A DNA stretch of 64,000 bases from a virus: positions 1 to 64,000 of the IMG/VR virus record IMGVR_UViG_3300036466_000503; one strand, given 5' to 3'. The notes beneath the pieces were generated by a model that was not told the origin of the DNA, did not search any database, and saw only the letters and a list, made by a program, of their open reading frames with translations. Numbering within the stretch: the first letter of the stretch is position 1; every line of letters begins with the position of its first letter. Positions 34,459 through 43,920 of the stretch are shown here, in pieces. The position numbers and the translations under genes are program-made.

Positions 34459-34809
34459 ATGATACAATTAGAAAATTATTTTTTTGAAGTGAGTGATTAT
34501 GATGAAAAAATAATAGAAATAGGAAACTCAAATAGAAGTTTTTCGGGCAAAAATCATATAGATTATATTAATAGATACAGACAGTTTCAGATTGGTTTAA
34601 AAGGTATATCTGAAGAAATGCACAGCAATTTATTGTGGCTTGTGTCTTTAAATAGAGGACTAAATGGAGAAGCAAAAAATTTAAGATATATAAGTCTTGA
34701 TAATAAAGAATACAGCGTAGATATTGGTTTAAACGGTTATAAATTTAATATTGAAAAGGGCAAAGATAAACTTAGTTATGAATGGAATTTAACATTATTG
34801 GAGGTGTAA
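34459..34809 (+). CDS. Minor tail protein (116 aa)
   Basis: ATG after AAGAGGTG. Beta-rich small protein with YINRYRQFQIGLKGIS and a final LSYEWNLTLLEV strand, the look of a distal-tail or tail-tip adaptor. It lies between tape measure and the large tip protein. The exact family is not recognised. Confidence 0.6.
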   Translation: MIQLENYFFEVSDYDEKIIEIGNSNRSFSGKNHIDYINRYRQFQIGLKGISEEMHSNLLWLVSLNRGLNGEAKNLRYISLDNKEYSVDIGLNGYKFNIEKGKDKLSYEWNLTLLEV

Positions 34810-34812
34810 GTA

Positions 34813-37800
34813 TTGCGAGAAATATCAAGTAGTTTATTGGAAAGTTTAACTAAATATAATAGAAAAATTCATTTAAAACAGTTGATAGATTGGGATAATG
34901 ACGGAGTTTTTGAAACAGATATTAAAGACGATATTCTTTCAGCAACAATAGATATTCAATCAAGTGGAAACCTTAATACCGCAATACTTGATAAGGCAAC
35001 AATCACCACCAATAATACTAACAGAAATTATTCTCCAAAAAATTATAATAGTGCCTGGCAGGGAAATGTTATTCCTTTCCGTATGTCAAAAATTTTTGCA
35101 GGAGACCAAAATGAAGAAGTAGAAATTTTTTCAGGGAACATAAAAGGAATTAATCCTAATTATAACAATAATCAGGTATCTATTAATCTTGGTGATACAT
35201 TAGAGATTTTAAAAAGAGAAGACGCTCCTGAAAAGTTTTATATTGAAGAATATAAAGAAGACATTATAAAAGAATGGTTAGATACTCTTAATCTTAACTA
35301 TACCGAAGAAAGTATTGATCAGACGGGAGAGAAAATAAACTATTCTTTTGAAGGAATGACTTATTTTGACGCTATTCAATTAATTGCAGAGAGCTGTTGG
35401 GCTAAGTTTTATTTTTCAAACGGAAACTTTTATTTCAGAGTTGATAAAAATAGAGAAGGTATTAATGAAGTTGCTTATACATTAAGCACCTATGAAGATA
35501 AAGAGAATGGAATAATTGAAAATATTGATAAAATTTCTGAAGAATATAACAATGATGAAATATATAACGAGGTTGAAATAGTAAGTGAGCCACTAACAAT
35601 ACAGCCAAGACAGGTTGTTTGGTCAGGGATAGAAAGAGAATCAAAGGTTAATACAATAAAACAATATTCGGATATTAATTCTAAAATATTAAAAGTAGCT
35701 GATAAAAACAGGGTTCCTTTAAATGAAAATTCTCTTGTTATTACTGATAAAAACGGAGAAGTGTACAGCCTTGTTAATAAAAAAATTAGCAAGTTATATT
35801 ATAACAGCAACGGTTGTTATATAAATTTTAAAGAGGATTATTTTGTGGGAGAAGGAGACTTAAATGTTAGTTATACTTATTATACATTAAAACTAAGACC
35901 TTTTTCCAAAAAAGAATATATTGTAGAGTTTGAAGTTCCAATGGTTGAGCCAAAGGTACCACTTCTAAAGGCAAAAAATCTTGATTATGACCTCGATATA
36001 AGAAGAGACCAAAAAGATTTTTCTGCAAGTATTACTAAAGAAGAAAAAGAAAATTTTGACGAATATACAGTTGATTTATCACTTGGAGCAAGGGCAGAAA
36101 TTAGCTTAAATCTAAATTTAACTCCTAATGTTTATAGTTATGTTGAAAATAGTAGTTTTTATGTTGATGATTATAATTATATCCAACAAAATTATATAAC
36201 TTATGACATAGAGATTGACGGAAAAAGAAGTAGTTTAGATTCTCAATTAAAGCAAAGAATATTAGCAGAAAATGAATATACAACTTATGGTTGGGAAAGT
36301 AATGCAGATAGCAGTATTTCTATTTCAAAAAACATTACATTAAGTAGTGGAGAAGTAAAATTAATAATTAAAAACCATAAATTTTTACAATCAAAAATGA
36401 TTTCAGATAATGTATATTTTAGTACGATTTTAAGGGGTTTATCTGATATAAGTTTTCAGAAAGCAGAATATATTACTGAAGAATATGCTCATAATGATTA
36501 TCCTCTTGGACACTCTGAATTTAATAATTTACCAAATACTAATTGGTGGTTTATAAAAACAGACGATATGTTTCAGACGGAGCTTGAATTATTTGAAAAT
36601 AGAAAAAAAGCAAGATTAACTTTAATTAATAATTCAGAATATAATTTGAGTGTTTATAGTGATAACAACCCTAATAATATATATCTAACAGGACAGCCGA
36701 TTAAAAATACTCAAAAATTTAAATCAGTTAAAAAAGACCAAGATAGTATTGATAGTTTCGGAGCCAAAAAGAAATTAACTGTAAAAAACAATTTACTTTT
36801 ACGAGAAGACGAACTTGTAAAACTAAGAGATTATCTTATAAATCAATATTCAACTCCTTATTCAAATCTAAAAGTTGAAACAAAAGGAATACCACACCTT
36901 GAAATAGGAGATACGGTTTATATTAATCAAAAAGATAGACAGGCTGACAATACATTTTTAATTAAAGGTATGAGATATAAATTTCAAGATGGAAGTTGGA
37001 AAGTTGAGTTTAATTTAAGGCAGGAAACAGCTTCCAATTGGCAGTACAGCGGTGATAAAGCAGAAATAAGTTTTAAGCCACAAAAAGGAACAACAGAATA
37101 TGTGTATGAACAAACACCTGAAGTAGAGAACTTAAAAGCTTATGAAAATAGTTATGTTGATAACAGAGGGCAATTGAGAATAAATATTGATTTAAGTTAT
37201 ATAATTCCACGAGATAACAATATAACAAGTATATTTATTTATATGAAGGAAAATAATGGAGAATACAAAAAAATAACAGAAACCATTAACTCAGAATATA
37301 CAGTAAAAGACCTTGATATAAACAATAAATATCAATTTAAAGTTTACACTCATTCAAATATAGAATATGTTCCTGACTTTAGTAACGGGATAGAAAGTGA
37401 AGAAATAATAACAAAAGGAAGAGATCTTCCACCTTCTCCACCAAGTGATTTTCAGGTTGCTCAAAGAGGAAGAGAAGTTGTTTTCTCTTGGACAAAACCC
37501 GATAATCAAGATATTAAAGCCTATGAAATTAGACAGGGTGATACTTGGGAATATGGAGAATTATTTGGAGAAAATATAACCATAACAGAATTTTCAAAAG
37601 AAATATCACTTAATGGTAAAAAGACATATATGATTAAATCAATTGATAACGGAAATAATTATTCTGAAATACCAATTTATACAAATATTAATATTACAAA
37701 TGTAGAAAGAGAATATAATATTTTAGTTGACGAAGACGAAACAGAAATTGGAGATGGAATAAAACAAAACATCTTTCATTTGGTTAATACAGAAAGAAGT

Positions 37801-38430
37801 GCCCTTATAATGCCTCATTGTTTAACATTTAATGATTTAAAAGATAAGAGTTTTCAGACTATTACTTCCTTTGATAGCTTCCCTAATTTTACAGACTATG
37901 CAGTTTATGAAACACAGCCCATTGATACATTAAAATCAGAAGCTTTTCGGTTGCAGGTTGACTATGTAACAAGTGTGAAAAACAATTTAGAAGAAATAGA
38001 TATTTCAGATAGTGATTATACCTTTGGTATTTTTGTTTCAATAAGCAATGATAATGAAAATTGGAGCGATTGGAAAAAATATATTGAAGGTGATTATTCG
38101 GGTAGATATTACAAATTAAAACTTGAAGTTTATATCACTAACAAAAATATCAATTGGAGCATAGATAAATTTCGTGAAGTTGTTCAGGTTCAGTCAAAAA
38201 TTATAGAGGATAATATAACGGTTGCAGAAAGTGGAATAACCATTAATTATAAAACTGATTATAATGTAGAGTATATAAACCCTCCAACTAAGTATTCTTT
38301 TATTGCAACAGACGGAGTTAAATTTGCAGTATTTGATAATGTAACTGCTCAAGAGATAACTTTTCATTTAGAGGATATTGGAGGGGTTAATATTGCAGGA
38401 GAAGGAAATTTGGAAATTAAAGGATTTTAA
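34813..38430 (+). CDS. Tail tip / baseplate protein with fibronectin-like domains (1205 aa)
   Basis: TTG start three bases after the preceding stop, behind GGAGGTG. The N-terminal ~200 residues (KQLIDWDNDGVFETDI, YFDAIQLIAESCWAKFYF) match the hub-type domains of tail-associated proteins. Around residues 770-960 lie two fibronectin III-like modules (TVKDLDINNKYQFKVYT; SPPSDFQVAQRGREVVFSW). The C-terminus is beta-rich. It probably forms the tail tip carrying fibres. No lytic domain is seen. Confidence 0.75.
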   Translation: MREISSSLLESLTKYNRKIHLKQLIDWDNDGVFETDIKDDILSATIDIQSSGNLNTAILDKATITTNNTNRNYSPKNYNSAWQGNVIPFRMSKIFAGDQNEEVEIFSGNIKGINPNYNNNQVSINLGDTLEILKREDAPEKFYIEEYKEDIIKEWLDTLNLNYTEESIDQTGEKINYSFEGMTYFDAIQLIAESCWAKFYFSNGNFYFRVDKNREGINEVAYTLSTYEDKENGIIENIDKISEEYNNDEIYNEVEIVSEPLTIQPRQVVWSGIERESKVNTIKQYSDINSKILKVADKNRVPLNENSLVITDKNGEVYSLVNKKISKLYYNSNGCYINFKEDYFVGEGDLNVSYTYYTLKLRPFSKKEYIVEFEVPMVEPKVPLLKAKNLDYDLDIRRDQKDFSASITKEEKENFDEYTVDLSLGARAEISLNLNLTPNVYSYVENSSFYVDDYNYIQQNYITYDIEIDGKRSSLDSQLKQRILAENEYTTYGWESNADSSISISKNITLSSGEVKLIIKNHKFLQSKMISDNVYFSTILRGLSDISFQKAEYITEEYAHNDYPLGHSEFNNLPNTNWWFIKTDDMFQTELELFENRKKARLTLINNSEYNLSVYSDNNPNNIYLTGQPIKNTQKFKSVKKDQDSIDSFGAKKKLTVKNNLLLREDELVKLRDYLINQYSTPYSNLKVETKGIPHLEIGDTVYINQKDRQADNTFLIKGMRYKFQDGSWKVEFNLRQETASNWQYSGDKAEISFKPQKGTTEYVYEQTPEVENLKAYENSYVDNRGQLRINIDLSYIIPRDNNITSIFIYMKENNGEYKKITETINSEYTVKDLDINNKYQFKVYTHSNIEYVPDFSNGIESEEIITKGRDLPPSPPSDFQVAQRGREVVFSWTKPDNQDIKAYEIRQGDTWEYGELFGENITITEFSKEISLNGKKTYMIKSIDNGNNYSEIPIYTNINITNVEREYNILVDEDETEIGDGIKQNIFHLVNTERSALIMPHCLTFNDLKDKSFQTITSFDSFPNFTDYAVYETQPIDTLKSEAFRLQVDYVTSVKNNLEEIDISDSDYTFGIFVSISNDNENWSDWKKYIEGDYSGRYYKLKLEVYITNKNINWSIDKFREVVQVQSKIIEDNITVAESGITINYKTDYNVEYINPPTKYSFIATDGVKFAVFDNVTAQEITFHLEDIGGVNIAGEGNLEIKGF

Positions 38431-38446
38431 ATAAATAAATATTTAA

Positions 38447-38480
38447 TAAAGAGGGGTTAATAAAGCCCTTCTTTATTTTT
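38447..38480 (+). terminator. Intrinsic terminator
   Basis: AAAGAGGGG pairs with CCCTTCTTT (one mismatch), then ATTTTTT. Confidence 0.75.
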
Positions 38481-38496
38481 TAAAGGAGGAACACTT

Positions 38497-38628
38497 GTGG
38501 AATTAATATTTTTATTGTTAGCATTTTTTGGTTGGTTATTTTACGAGAAAAAAAGAACTCCTTTAGAAATTTTAAAGTGCAATATATTAAGAGTTTGGTA
38601 TAAATTTAAAAGAAAGTTTTTAAGATAA
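38497..38628 (+). CDS. Small membrane protein (43 aa)
   Basis: GTG after AAAGGAGG. Residues 2-17 (ELIFLLLAFFGWLFY) form one membrane helix, then a basic tail (KFKRKFLR). It sits between tail tip and fibre genes. Family unknown. Confidence 0.65.
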   Translation: MELIFLLLAFFGWLFYEKKRTPLEILKCNILRVWYKFKRKFLR

Positions 38629-38646
38629 AAGGAAGGAGTGATTTAA

Positions 38647-39531
38647 TTGTCTCAAAACTTTATTAAAGATAGAAATTATCAGGATATATTATTTGCAAAT
38701 ATTGGAGAAGCACTTAGAAATGATTTTGACGCTTTATTATCCTCTTTTTCATGTGATACAGCACCCTCTTCTCCTATTGTTGGTCAGGTTTGGTTTGATA
38801 CTATCAACAATAGATTAATGCAGTTTAACGGCTCTATTTGGACTGATATAACCAACAATACAGCAATTTATAAAGATATTCAGAATGCAAAAGGTACAAA
38901 GGGTTCTCTTTGGGAAAGGTTGGAAGTATCCCTCAATGAAGACGGAACATTAAAATCGGGAGCTGCTGAAAACTTAACAGAGTGGATAGATTCGGGAATA
39001 ACTCCAAACTATGTTGCCTCTAATGAGTTTTTTGTTAGTGGAGACCAAAGGGATATATTTGTTGTTAATAGAAGTGTAAAATTTACACTTGACGCTTCTT
39101 TAGTTTATTCACACATATTGTCGGTAAGTTATGACACCAATAACAATGAAACAAGTGTAATATTAAGAGAAGGTATTTTAGATAGCACCGTTCAAAAGGT
39201 TGAACACGGAGTTGTTGATCCAAGTGAAAAAGGAAGCCTGGCTTTTATCACAGCTTTAATGGTACATTATGACAATTCAAATACACCAATAACCTCAAAT
39301 ACCCTTCAGGGAACTATTGAAGAAATGATTAATGGGTTTGTTGCACAAGGTGATATTGATTTAAACGGAAATAGTCTTAATAATGTAACTAATATTAATG
39401 GAACACCTGTATCAGAGTTAGGTGGAGGTGGAAGTTTATCAGTTAGTGATCAAATAGTTTTTAACGAAGGGAATATTGAAATATATGATACTAACGGAAA
39501 TTTAAGGGTAAGGATGGGTGATTTAGCGTGA
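38647..39531 (+). CDS. Tail fibre protein (294 aa)
   Basis: TTG after GGAAGGAGTG. The N-terminal 60 residues contain PIVGQVWFDTINNRLMQFNG and W.DI, the short tail-fibre attachment module seen in many phages. The middle is beta-rich, and the C-terminus ends EGNIEIYDTNGNLRVRMGD, echoing the EIYDENGNLK start of the next protein. The next gene overlaps by 4 bp. Likely links tail tip to the receptor-binding fibres. Confidence 0.7.
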   Translation: MSQNFIKDRNYQDILFANIGEALRNDFDALLSSFSCDTAPSSPIVGQVWFDTINNRLMQFNGSIWTDITNNTAIYKDIQNAKGTKGSLWERLEVSLNEDGTLKSGAAENLTEWIDSGITPNYVASNEFFVSGDQRDIFVVNRSVKFTLDASLVYSHILSVSYDTNNNETSVILREGILDSTVQKVEHGVVDPSEKGSLAFITALMVHYDNSNTPITSNTLQGTIEEMINGFVAQGDIDLNGNSLNNVTNINGTPVSELGGGGSLSVSDQIVFNEGNIEIYDTNGNLRVRMGDLA

Positions 39532-41819
39532 GTTTTGGAATAGAGATATATGATGAAAACGGAAATTTAAAACTTGATAACAATACTTTAAAGTTCAAAC
39601 TTTTTCAAGAGATTGATTTTGTTATTGGAAACGGAGAATATTCTCAAATACAAAAATTCTTTTTTGATAAACCATTAGAAAATCAACCATTAATAATACC
39701 AATTTTAAAAGAAGCTTATCAGGATACGGTTATAGAGTGGGATTTTATTAATTTTAATGGTTTATTTTATGGAATTATTATAGAACAAAATAATTATTCT
39801 TTACTTGCAGAAGGTACATTTTATGTTTTAACTTCAGAAATATTAGAAAATATATCTTTATCATATAAATACTATAACAATAAATCAATATCAGATACCC
39901 TCAACACCCTTGATACTTCAAATGTTATTAATACAGCAGGGACTTTTAAATATGCAGAAAATTTCAATCAGGATATAACTCTTTGGGATACTTCAAAAAT
40001 AACAAATATGTCCGATATGTTTTATAATGCAAAAACATTTAATCAACCAATAGGACTATGGAATACGGAAAATGTAGAGCTTTTGGATTCAACTTTTTAT
40101 GGAGCAGAAAGTTTTAATCGCAATATATCTAATTGGAATACAAAAAAAGTCAAAACGATGGCTGATTTATTTAATGGAGCTATTAGTTTTAATCAGGATT
40201 TAAGTTCTTGGAACTGTCAAAATGTACAAAACATGCAGAGAATGTTTAATAATTCAGGGCTTACAACAGAAAACTATGATAGATTTTTAGTTGGACTAAA
40301 GTCTCAAGAAGACGAGGGAATACCAATTCAATATAATGTAACACTTGGAGCAGAGGGTATTAAATATGGTCTTGATGATAATGCAGTTATAGCACACGAT
40401 TGGTTAATAAATGCAAAGGGTTGGATTATTAACGATGACGGTTCATTCCAATTAATACTTTCTTCTGACAGTAGTGAGTTATTTAGAAATGGAACTCATA
40501 GAGATAACGGAGATAGTGTTGATAATTATGACTTAGTTAATGCTGATACGAGTGCTGTTATTAATGCAGATATGATGTTTTATTATGCGACCTCTTTTAA
40601 TCAGGATATAGGATCTTGGAATACAGTTAATTTACAAACTGCAAGAAACATGTTTAATGGTGCCGATAGTTTTAATCAGAATATAAATAATTGGAATACC
40701 TCAAGTCTTACTAACACATATAGAATGTTTTGGAGTGCTAACAATTTCAACCAACCTCTAAATAATTGGGATGTGTCAAAAGTTACTACATTTGAAGAAA
40801 TGTTTGCATGGACAAATATTTTTAATCAAGATCTAAATAATTGGAATACAGTCAGTTTAATTAATTTAAAGGGAGTATTTTATCAGGCAAAAGTTTTTAA
40901 TGGAGATATTTCAACTTGGGACACATCTAAGGTAGTAGATATGAGTAATTTATTTAGTTACGCCGAAGCATTCAATCAACCTCTTAATAGTTGGGACACT
41001 TCAAGTGTTCAAACTATGGAAAGAACATTTAATTATGCAAAAAACTTTAATCAAGATATCTCAACTTGGAATATGTCGAGCGTTACAAATATAAATAATA
41101 TGTTTGACCATGCGTATTCTTTTAATCAAAATATTAACAGTTGGAATATAACAAATATTACAAGTCTTAGTAGTATGTTTAGCTATGCCAAAACCTTCAA
41201 TCAGCCACTTGGCAATTGGAATACCTCTAATGTTACAGATATGAGTTCTATGTTTTTTGCTTGTGATAACTTCAATCAACCACTTAATACTTGGAACACA
41301 TCAATGGTTACAAATTTTGAAAAAATGTTTTATGGAAATAAAGCTTTTAATCAGGATTTAAATAATTGGAATATGTCAAGTGCAATAAATATTAGTGGAA
41401 TGTTTCAGGCTACAGACACTTTTAATGGTAATATTTCAACTTGGGATACTTCTAACATTACAGATATGAGTTCTGTATTTGCTTTTGCGAAAGCTTTTAA
41501 TAGTGATATAAGTCAATGGAATACGAATAAAGTTACGACAATGAAAAATATGTTTTATTACAATTCAGCTTTTAATCAAGATTTAAGCTCATGGGATTTT
41601 TCAAGCGTAACAGATATGAGCGGAATGTTTAGCACTTCAGGATTAAGTACAGCTAACTATGATAAATTACTTAATAGACTATATGAACAAGGAGACGCTA
41701 TTAATAATAATGTATCATTAGGTGCAAAAGGAATTAATTACACCTCTGCTGCACAGGTGGCACACGATTGGTTGGTTAATACAAAAGGTTGGACTATTGA
41801 TGACGAAGGTATGATATAA
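39528..41819 (+). CDS. Fibre protein with 18 BspA-like (DUF285) repeats (763 aa)
   Basis: GTG start overlapping the previous stop. N-terminal module FGIEIYDENGNLKL, then two solenoids of ~24-residue units of the form MFxxAxxFNQDIxxWNTSxVTxM. The first has four units (residues ~145-245), the second fourteen (~345-715). Each ends in a similar cap (LGAEGIKYG...AHDWLINAKGW and LGAKGINYT...AHDWLVNTKGW), so the cassette is duplicated. This is the leucine-rich-like fold of BspA/DUF285 surface proteins, here probably forming a host-binding fibre. Confidence 0.85.
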   Translation: MSFGIEIYDENGNLKLDNNTLKFKLFQEIDFVIGNGEYSQIQKFFFDKPLENQPLIIPILKEAYQDTVIEWDFINFNGLFYGIIIEQNNYSLLAEGTFYVLTSEILENISLSYKYYNNKSISDTLNTLDTSNVINTAGTFKYAENFNQDITLWDTSKITNMSDMFYNAKTFNQPIGLWNTENVELLDSTFYGAESFNRNISNWNTKKVKTMADLFNGAISFNQDLSSWNCQNVQNMQRMFNNSGLTTENYDRFLVGLKSQEDEGIPIQYNVTLGAEGIKYGLDDNAVIAHDWLINAKGWIINDDGSFQLILSSDSSELFRNGTHRDNGDSVDNYDLVNADTSAVINADMMFYYATSFNQDIGSWNTVNLQTARNMFNGADSFNQNINNWNTSSLTNTYRMFWSANNFNQPLNNWDVSKVTTFEEMFAWTNIFNQDLNNWNTVSLINLKGVFYQAKVFNGDISTWDTSKVVDMSNLFSYAEAFNQPLNSWDTSSVQTMERTFNYAKNFNQDISTWNMSSVTNINNMFDHAYSFNQNINSWNITNITSLSSMFSYAKTFNQPLGNWNTSNVTDMSSMFFACDNFNQPLNTWNTSMVTNFEKMFYGNKAFNQDLNNWNMSSAINISGMFQATDTFNGNISTWDTSNITDMSSVFAFAKAFNSDISQWNTNKVTTMKNMFYYNSAFNQDLSSWDFSSVTDMSGMFSTSGLSTANYDKLLNRLYEQGDAINNNVSLGAKGINYTSAAQVAHDWLVNTKGWTIDDEGMI

Positions 41820-41831
41820 AGGGGGATTAAA

Positions 41832-42101
41832 ATGTTTGGTTTTGATATAAATAATCAAGAAAATATGTCTATTTTTGATTTTAATAATTTATACAGTTTT
41901 TCTGAAAAAATAATAGTGGAAACAACAGGAGACCAAAAAGGGAATTATATACCATTTAATAATTCCCCTACTGCTCCAATAGTTAGTTTTAATATTGACA
42001 ATTATTACTGTTCAGTTACAGCTATTTCGGAAAATGGTTTTTATTACAACACAAATGCCCCACAGGGTGAAACAATTAACTTTTATGTTTATAGCTTATA
42101 A
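41832..42101 (+). CDS. Short fibre-associated protein (89 aa)
   Basis: ATG after AAAGGGGG. Starts MFGFDINNQENM, the same FGxxI-type module as its neighbours, followed by a beta-rich domain with DNYYCSVTAISENGFYY. Possibly a small trimerisation or tip unit of the fibre set. Confidence 0.6.
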   Translation: MFGFDINNQENMSIFDFNNLYSFSEKIIVETTGDQKGNYIPFNNSPTAPIVSFNIDNYYCSVTAISENGFYYNTNAPQGETINFYVYSL

Positions 42102-42113
42102 GGAGGGGTTTAA

Positions 42114-42518
42114 GTGGCTTTTGGAATACAAATAAATAATGAAGGACAAAGTTTTGAAATAAATTCTGATACTGATTATATTAAACCAATTACTTTTGGT
42201 GGAATTGATATAGATAATATATACGATTTAGGAGGAAGTTTATATCAGATTAATTTTCCTGCAACCCAAAAGAAGCCTTCTATTATGGTAGAAGGGAATA
42301 CGAAACAGTATATTGAGATGACTACTATTAGCGATACTGAAATTGAAATTAAAATATACAAAACTCTTGCAGGGGATTATATAACAGATATTGATAATAA
42401 TTATGTTGGTATTAATGTAGGGGTGTTTTTGATTGAAACAAAAGTTGTTTTAAATGATGATTATATTCCTCAATCCACACCTCTACCGTGGAATATAGGA
42501 TATGCTGTATTAGCATAG
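42114..42518 (+). CDS. Fibre-associated protein (134 aa)
   Basis: GTG start after AAGGAGGGG. Again begins with the AFGIQINNEGQSFEI module, then a beta-rich region to the end. Fourth member of the FGxxI-starting series (39528, 41832, 42114, 43921). It likely belongs to the tail-fibre complex. Confidence 0.6.
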   Translation: MAFGIQINNEGQSFEINSDTDYIKPITFGGIDIDNIYDLGGSLYQINFPATQKKPSIMVEGNTKQYIEMTTISDTEIEIKIYKTLAGDYITDIDNNYVGINVGVFLIETKVVLNDDYIPQSTPLPWNIGYAVLA

Positions 42519-42551
42519 GGAGGGAAAATAAAAGTATGGAGAGTGTTAATA

Positions 42552-42929
42552 TTGGAAAAACAAAACAGCAAAGAGGAAATCTACAACGGTTGTCCTCACG
42601 AAAAGAGGATAACCAAATTGGAAATTATTGTTGATGGATACGGAAAACAGCTTGACAAGATAGAAAATAAAATTGACGAGTTGGGAAATGGAAAATTAAG
42701 TAGAGCTATTCAGGAGCAAAATTCCAAACTATTAGAAAATCTTATTGAACAAATGAATAACGAAAGAAATATTTACTTCCAAAGTAATAAGCTAAAGGTA
42801 GAAGATCAAAAAGATGATAGGGCAAAAAGCGTAAAAAAATATCAAATATTGTTTGGTTTTCTTGGTAGTGGAGCAGTTATTGGTATTATTAATTTATTAG
42901 GTGAATTTCTAAAGAATAACATTTGGTAG
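42552..42929 (+). CDS. XhlA-like membrane-anchored coiled-coil protein (125 aa)
   Basis: TTG at 42552 after GGAGAG. A CPHEKRITKLE start and a long heptad region (KQLDKIENKIDELG) lead to a single C-terminal membrane helix (ILFGFLGSGAVIGIINLL). This is the layout of XhlA-type lysis accessory proteins, and the amidase follows directly. Confidence 0.65.
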   Translation: MEKQNSKEEIYNGCPHEKRITKLEIIVDGYGKQLDKIENKIDELGNGKLSRAIQEQNSKLLENLIEQMNNERNIYFQSNKLKVEDQKDDRAKSVKKYQILFGFLGSGAVIGIINLLGEFLKNNIW

Positions 42930-42944
42930 TGGGAGGTGTTTAAA

Positions 42945-43529
42945 GTGAAAGATTTTATTGTTTGCTTGGATTTTGGACACGGAGGAAAAGATGTCGGAGC
43001 AGTTGATAAAATAGGAGACGATGCAATTTATAAAGATAAATATTATACAGAAGAAAGTAGATTAGTTTTAAAAGTAGGATTAAAACTAAAAAAGAAACTT
43101 GAAGAAAAAACTAATTATAAAGTTATATTAACAAGAAAAGACGATAACTATTTAAAATTAAGTACAAGAACTCAAATAGCAAATAGAGCAAATGCAGATA
43201 TTTTTGTATCTCTGCATGCAAATGCGTTCTTTAAAGCAAGCGTTAGTGGAATAGAGACACTTTTCTATCCCACTTCTAAGTTAGGAAGAAAGTTAGCAAC
43301 AGAGCTTCAAATAGAAATGATTGAAAATACTGATGCAGTAGATAGGGGTATAAGAGAAAGAGACGATTTATATGTATTAAAACACACAGATATGCCTGCT
43401 GCCTTAGTAGAATTAGGGTTTATTACAAATACTCGAGAAGAAGAGTTTTTACAGAGTGAAAATTATCAGAATATTTTGATAAATTCTATAATTGATGGTA
43501 TCAACTCTTATTATGAGAGTACAAAATAA
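42945..43529 (+). CDS. N-acetylmuramoyl-L-alanine amidase (endolysin, 194 aa)
   Basis: GTG start after GGGAGGTG. Amidase_3 family: LDFGHGGKDVGAV with zinc ligand His12, TEESRLVLK with the glutamate ligand near 36, VSLHANA with His91, and PAALVELGF with the catalytic glutamate. A catalytic domain alone, with no cell-wall binding repeats or signal peptide, so release would need a holin. It cleaves the bond between muramic acid and the stem peptide. Confidence 0.9.
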   Translation: MKDFIVCLDFGHGGKDVGAVDKIGDDAIYKDKYYTEESRLVLKVGLKLKKKLEEKTNYKVILTRKDDNYLKLSTRTQIANRANADIFVSLHANAFFKASVSGIETLFYPTSKLGRKLATELQIEMIENTDAVDRGIRERDDLYVLKHTDMPAALVELGFITNTREEEFLQSENYQNILINSIIDGINSYYESTK

Positions 43530-43547
43530 AATAAAGGGGTGTTTAAT

Positions 43548-43907
43548 TTGGCTTATCAAAGAGACAAGGACCTTATTAGAAAAAATGGAGATCCAATACC
43601 ACAGTATTGGAATGATAAAGAACAAAAATTTGTTGAATACGAAGGTAAAGTTGGAATTATTGGAGAAACCGTTGCAGAACAAAAAAATAATACTAACGCT
43701 GATGTAAATAATGTATTAACATTTTCAGAACCAATAGAATTTGTCGAAATATATCATAATGAAAGTGGACTACAAACATTCGTGGTTAATGGTATCAGTC
43801 TTCAAATAGCAAGTGGTGGTTGGAGAAGTCCTGTTAGTAATACAAATGCAAGTGTTGAAGTAACAATACCTGAAGGAATAGTCTGTACGGTTGCAAGGTT
43901 AATATAA
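43548..43907 (+). CDS. Hypothetical virion-associated protein (119 aa)
   Basis: TTG start after AAAGGGGTG. N-terminus YQRDKDLIRKNGDPIPQYWND is polar; the rest is beta-rich with FVEIYHNESGLQTFVVNG, a pattern seen in fibre-tip or carbohydrate-contacting modules. Sits between amidase and the second repeat fibre. Family not recognised. Confidence 0.6.
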   Translation: MAYQRDKDLIRKNGDPIPQYWNDKEQKFVEYEGKVGIIGETVAEQKNNTNADVNNVLTFSEPIEFVEIYHNESGLQTFVVNGISLQIASGGWRSPVSNTNASVEVTIPEGIVCTVARLI

Positions 43908-43920
43908 GGGAGGCGATTAA

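Noticed and set aside
41061-41279. Minus-strand frame in the fibre gene
   Set aside because: It is the antisense shadow of the periodic repeat unit.
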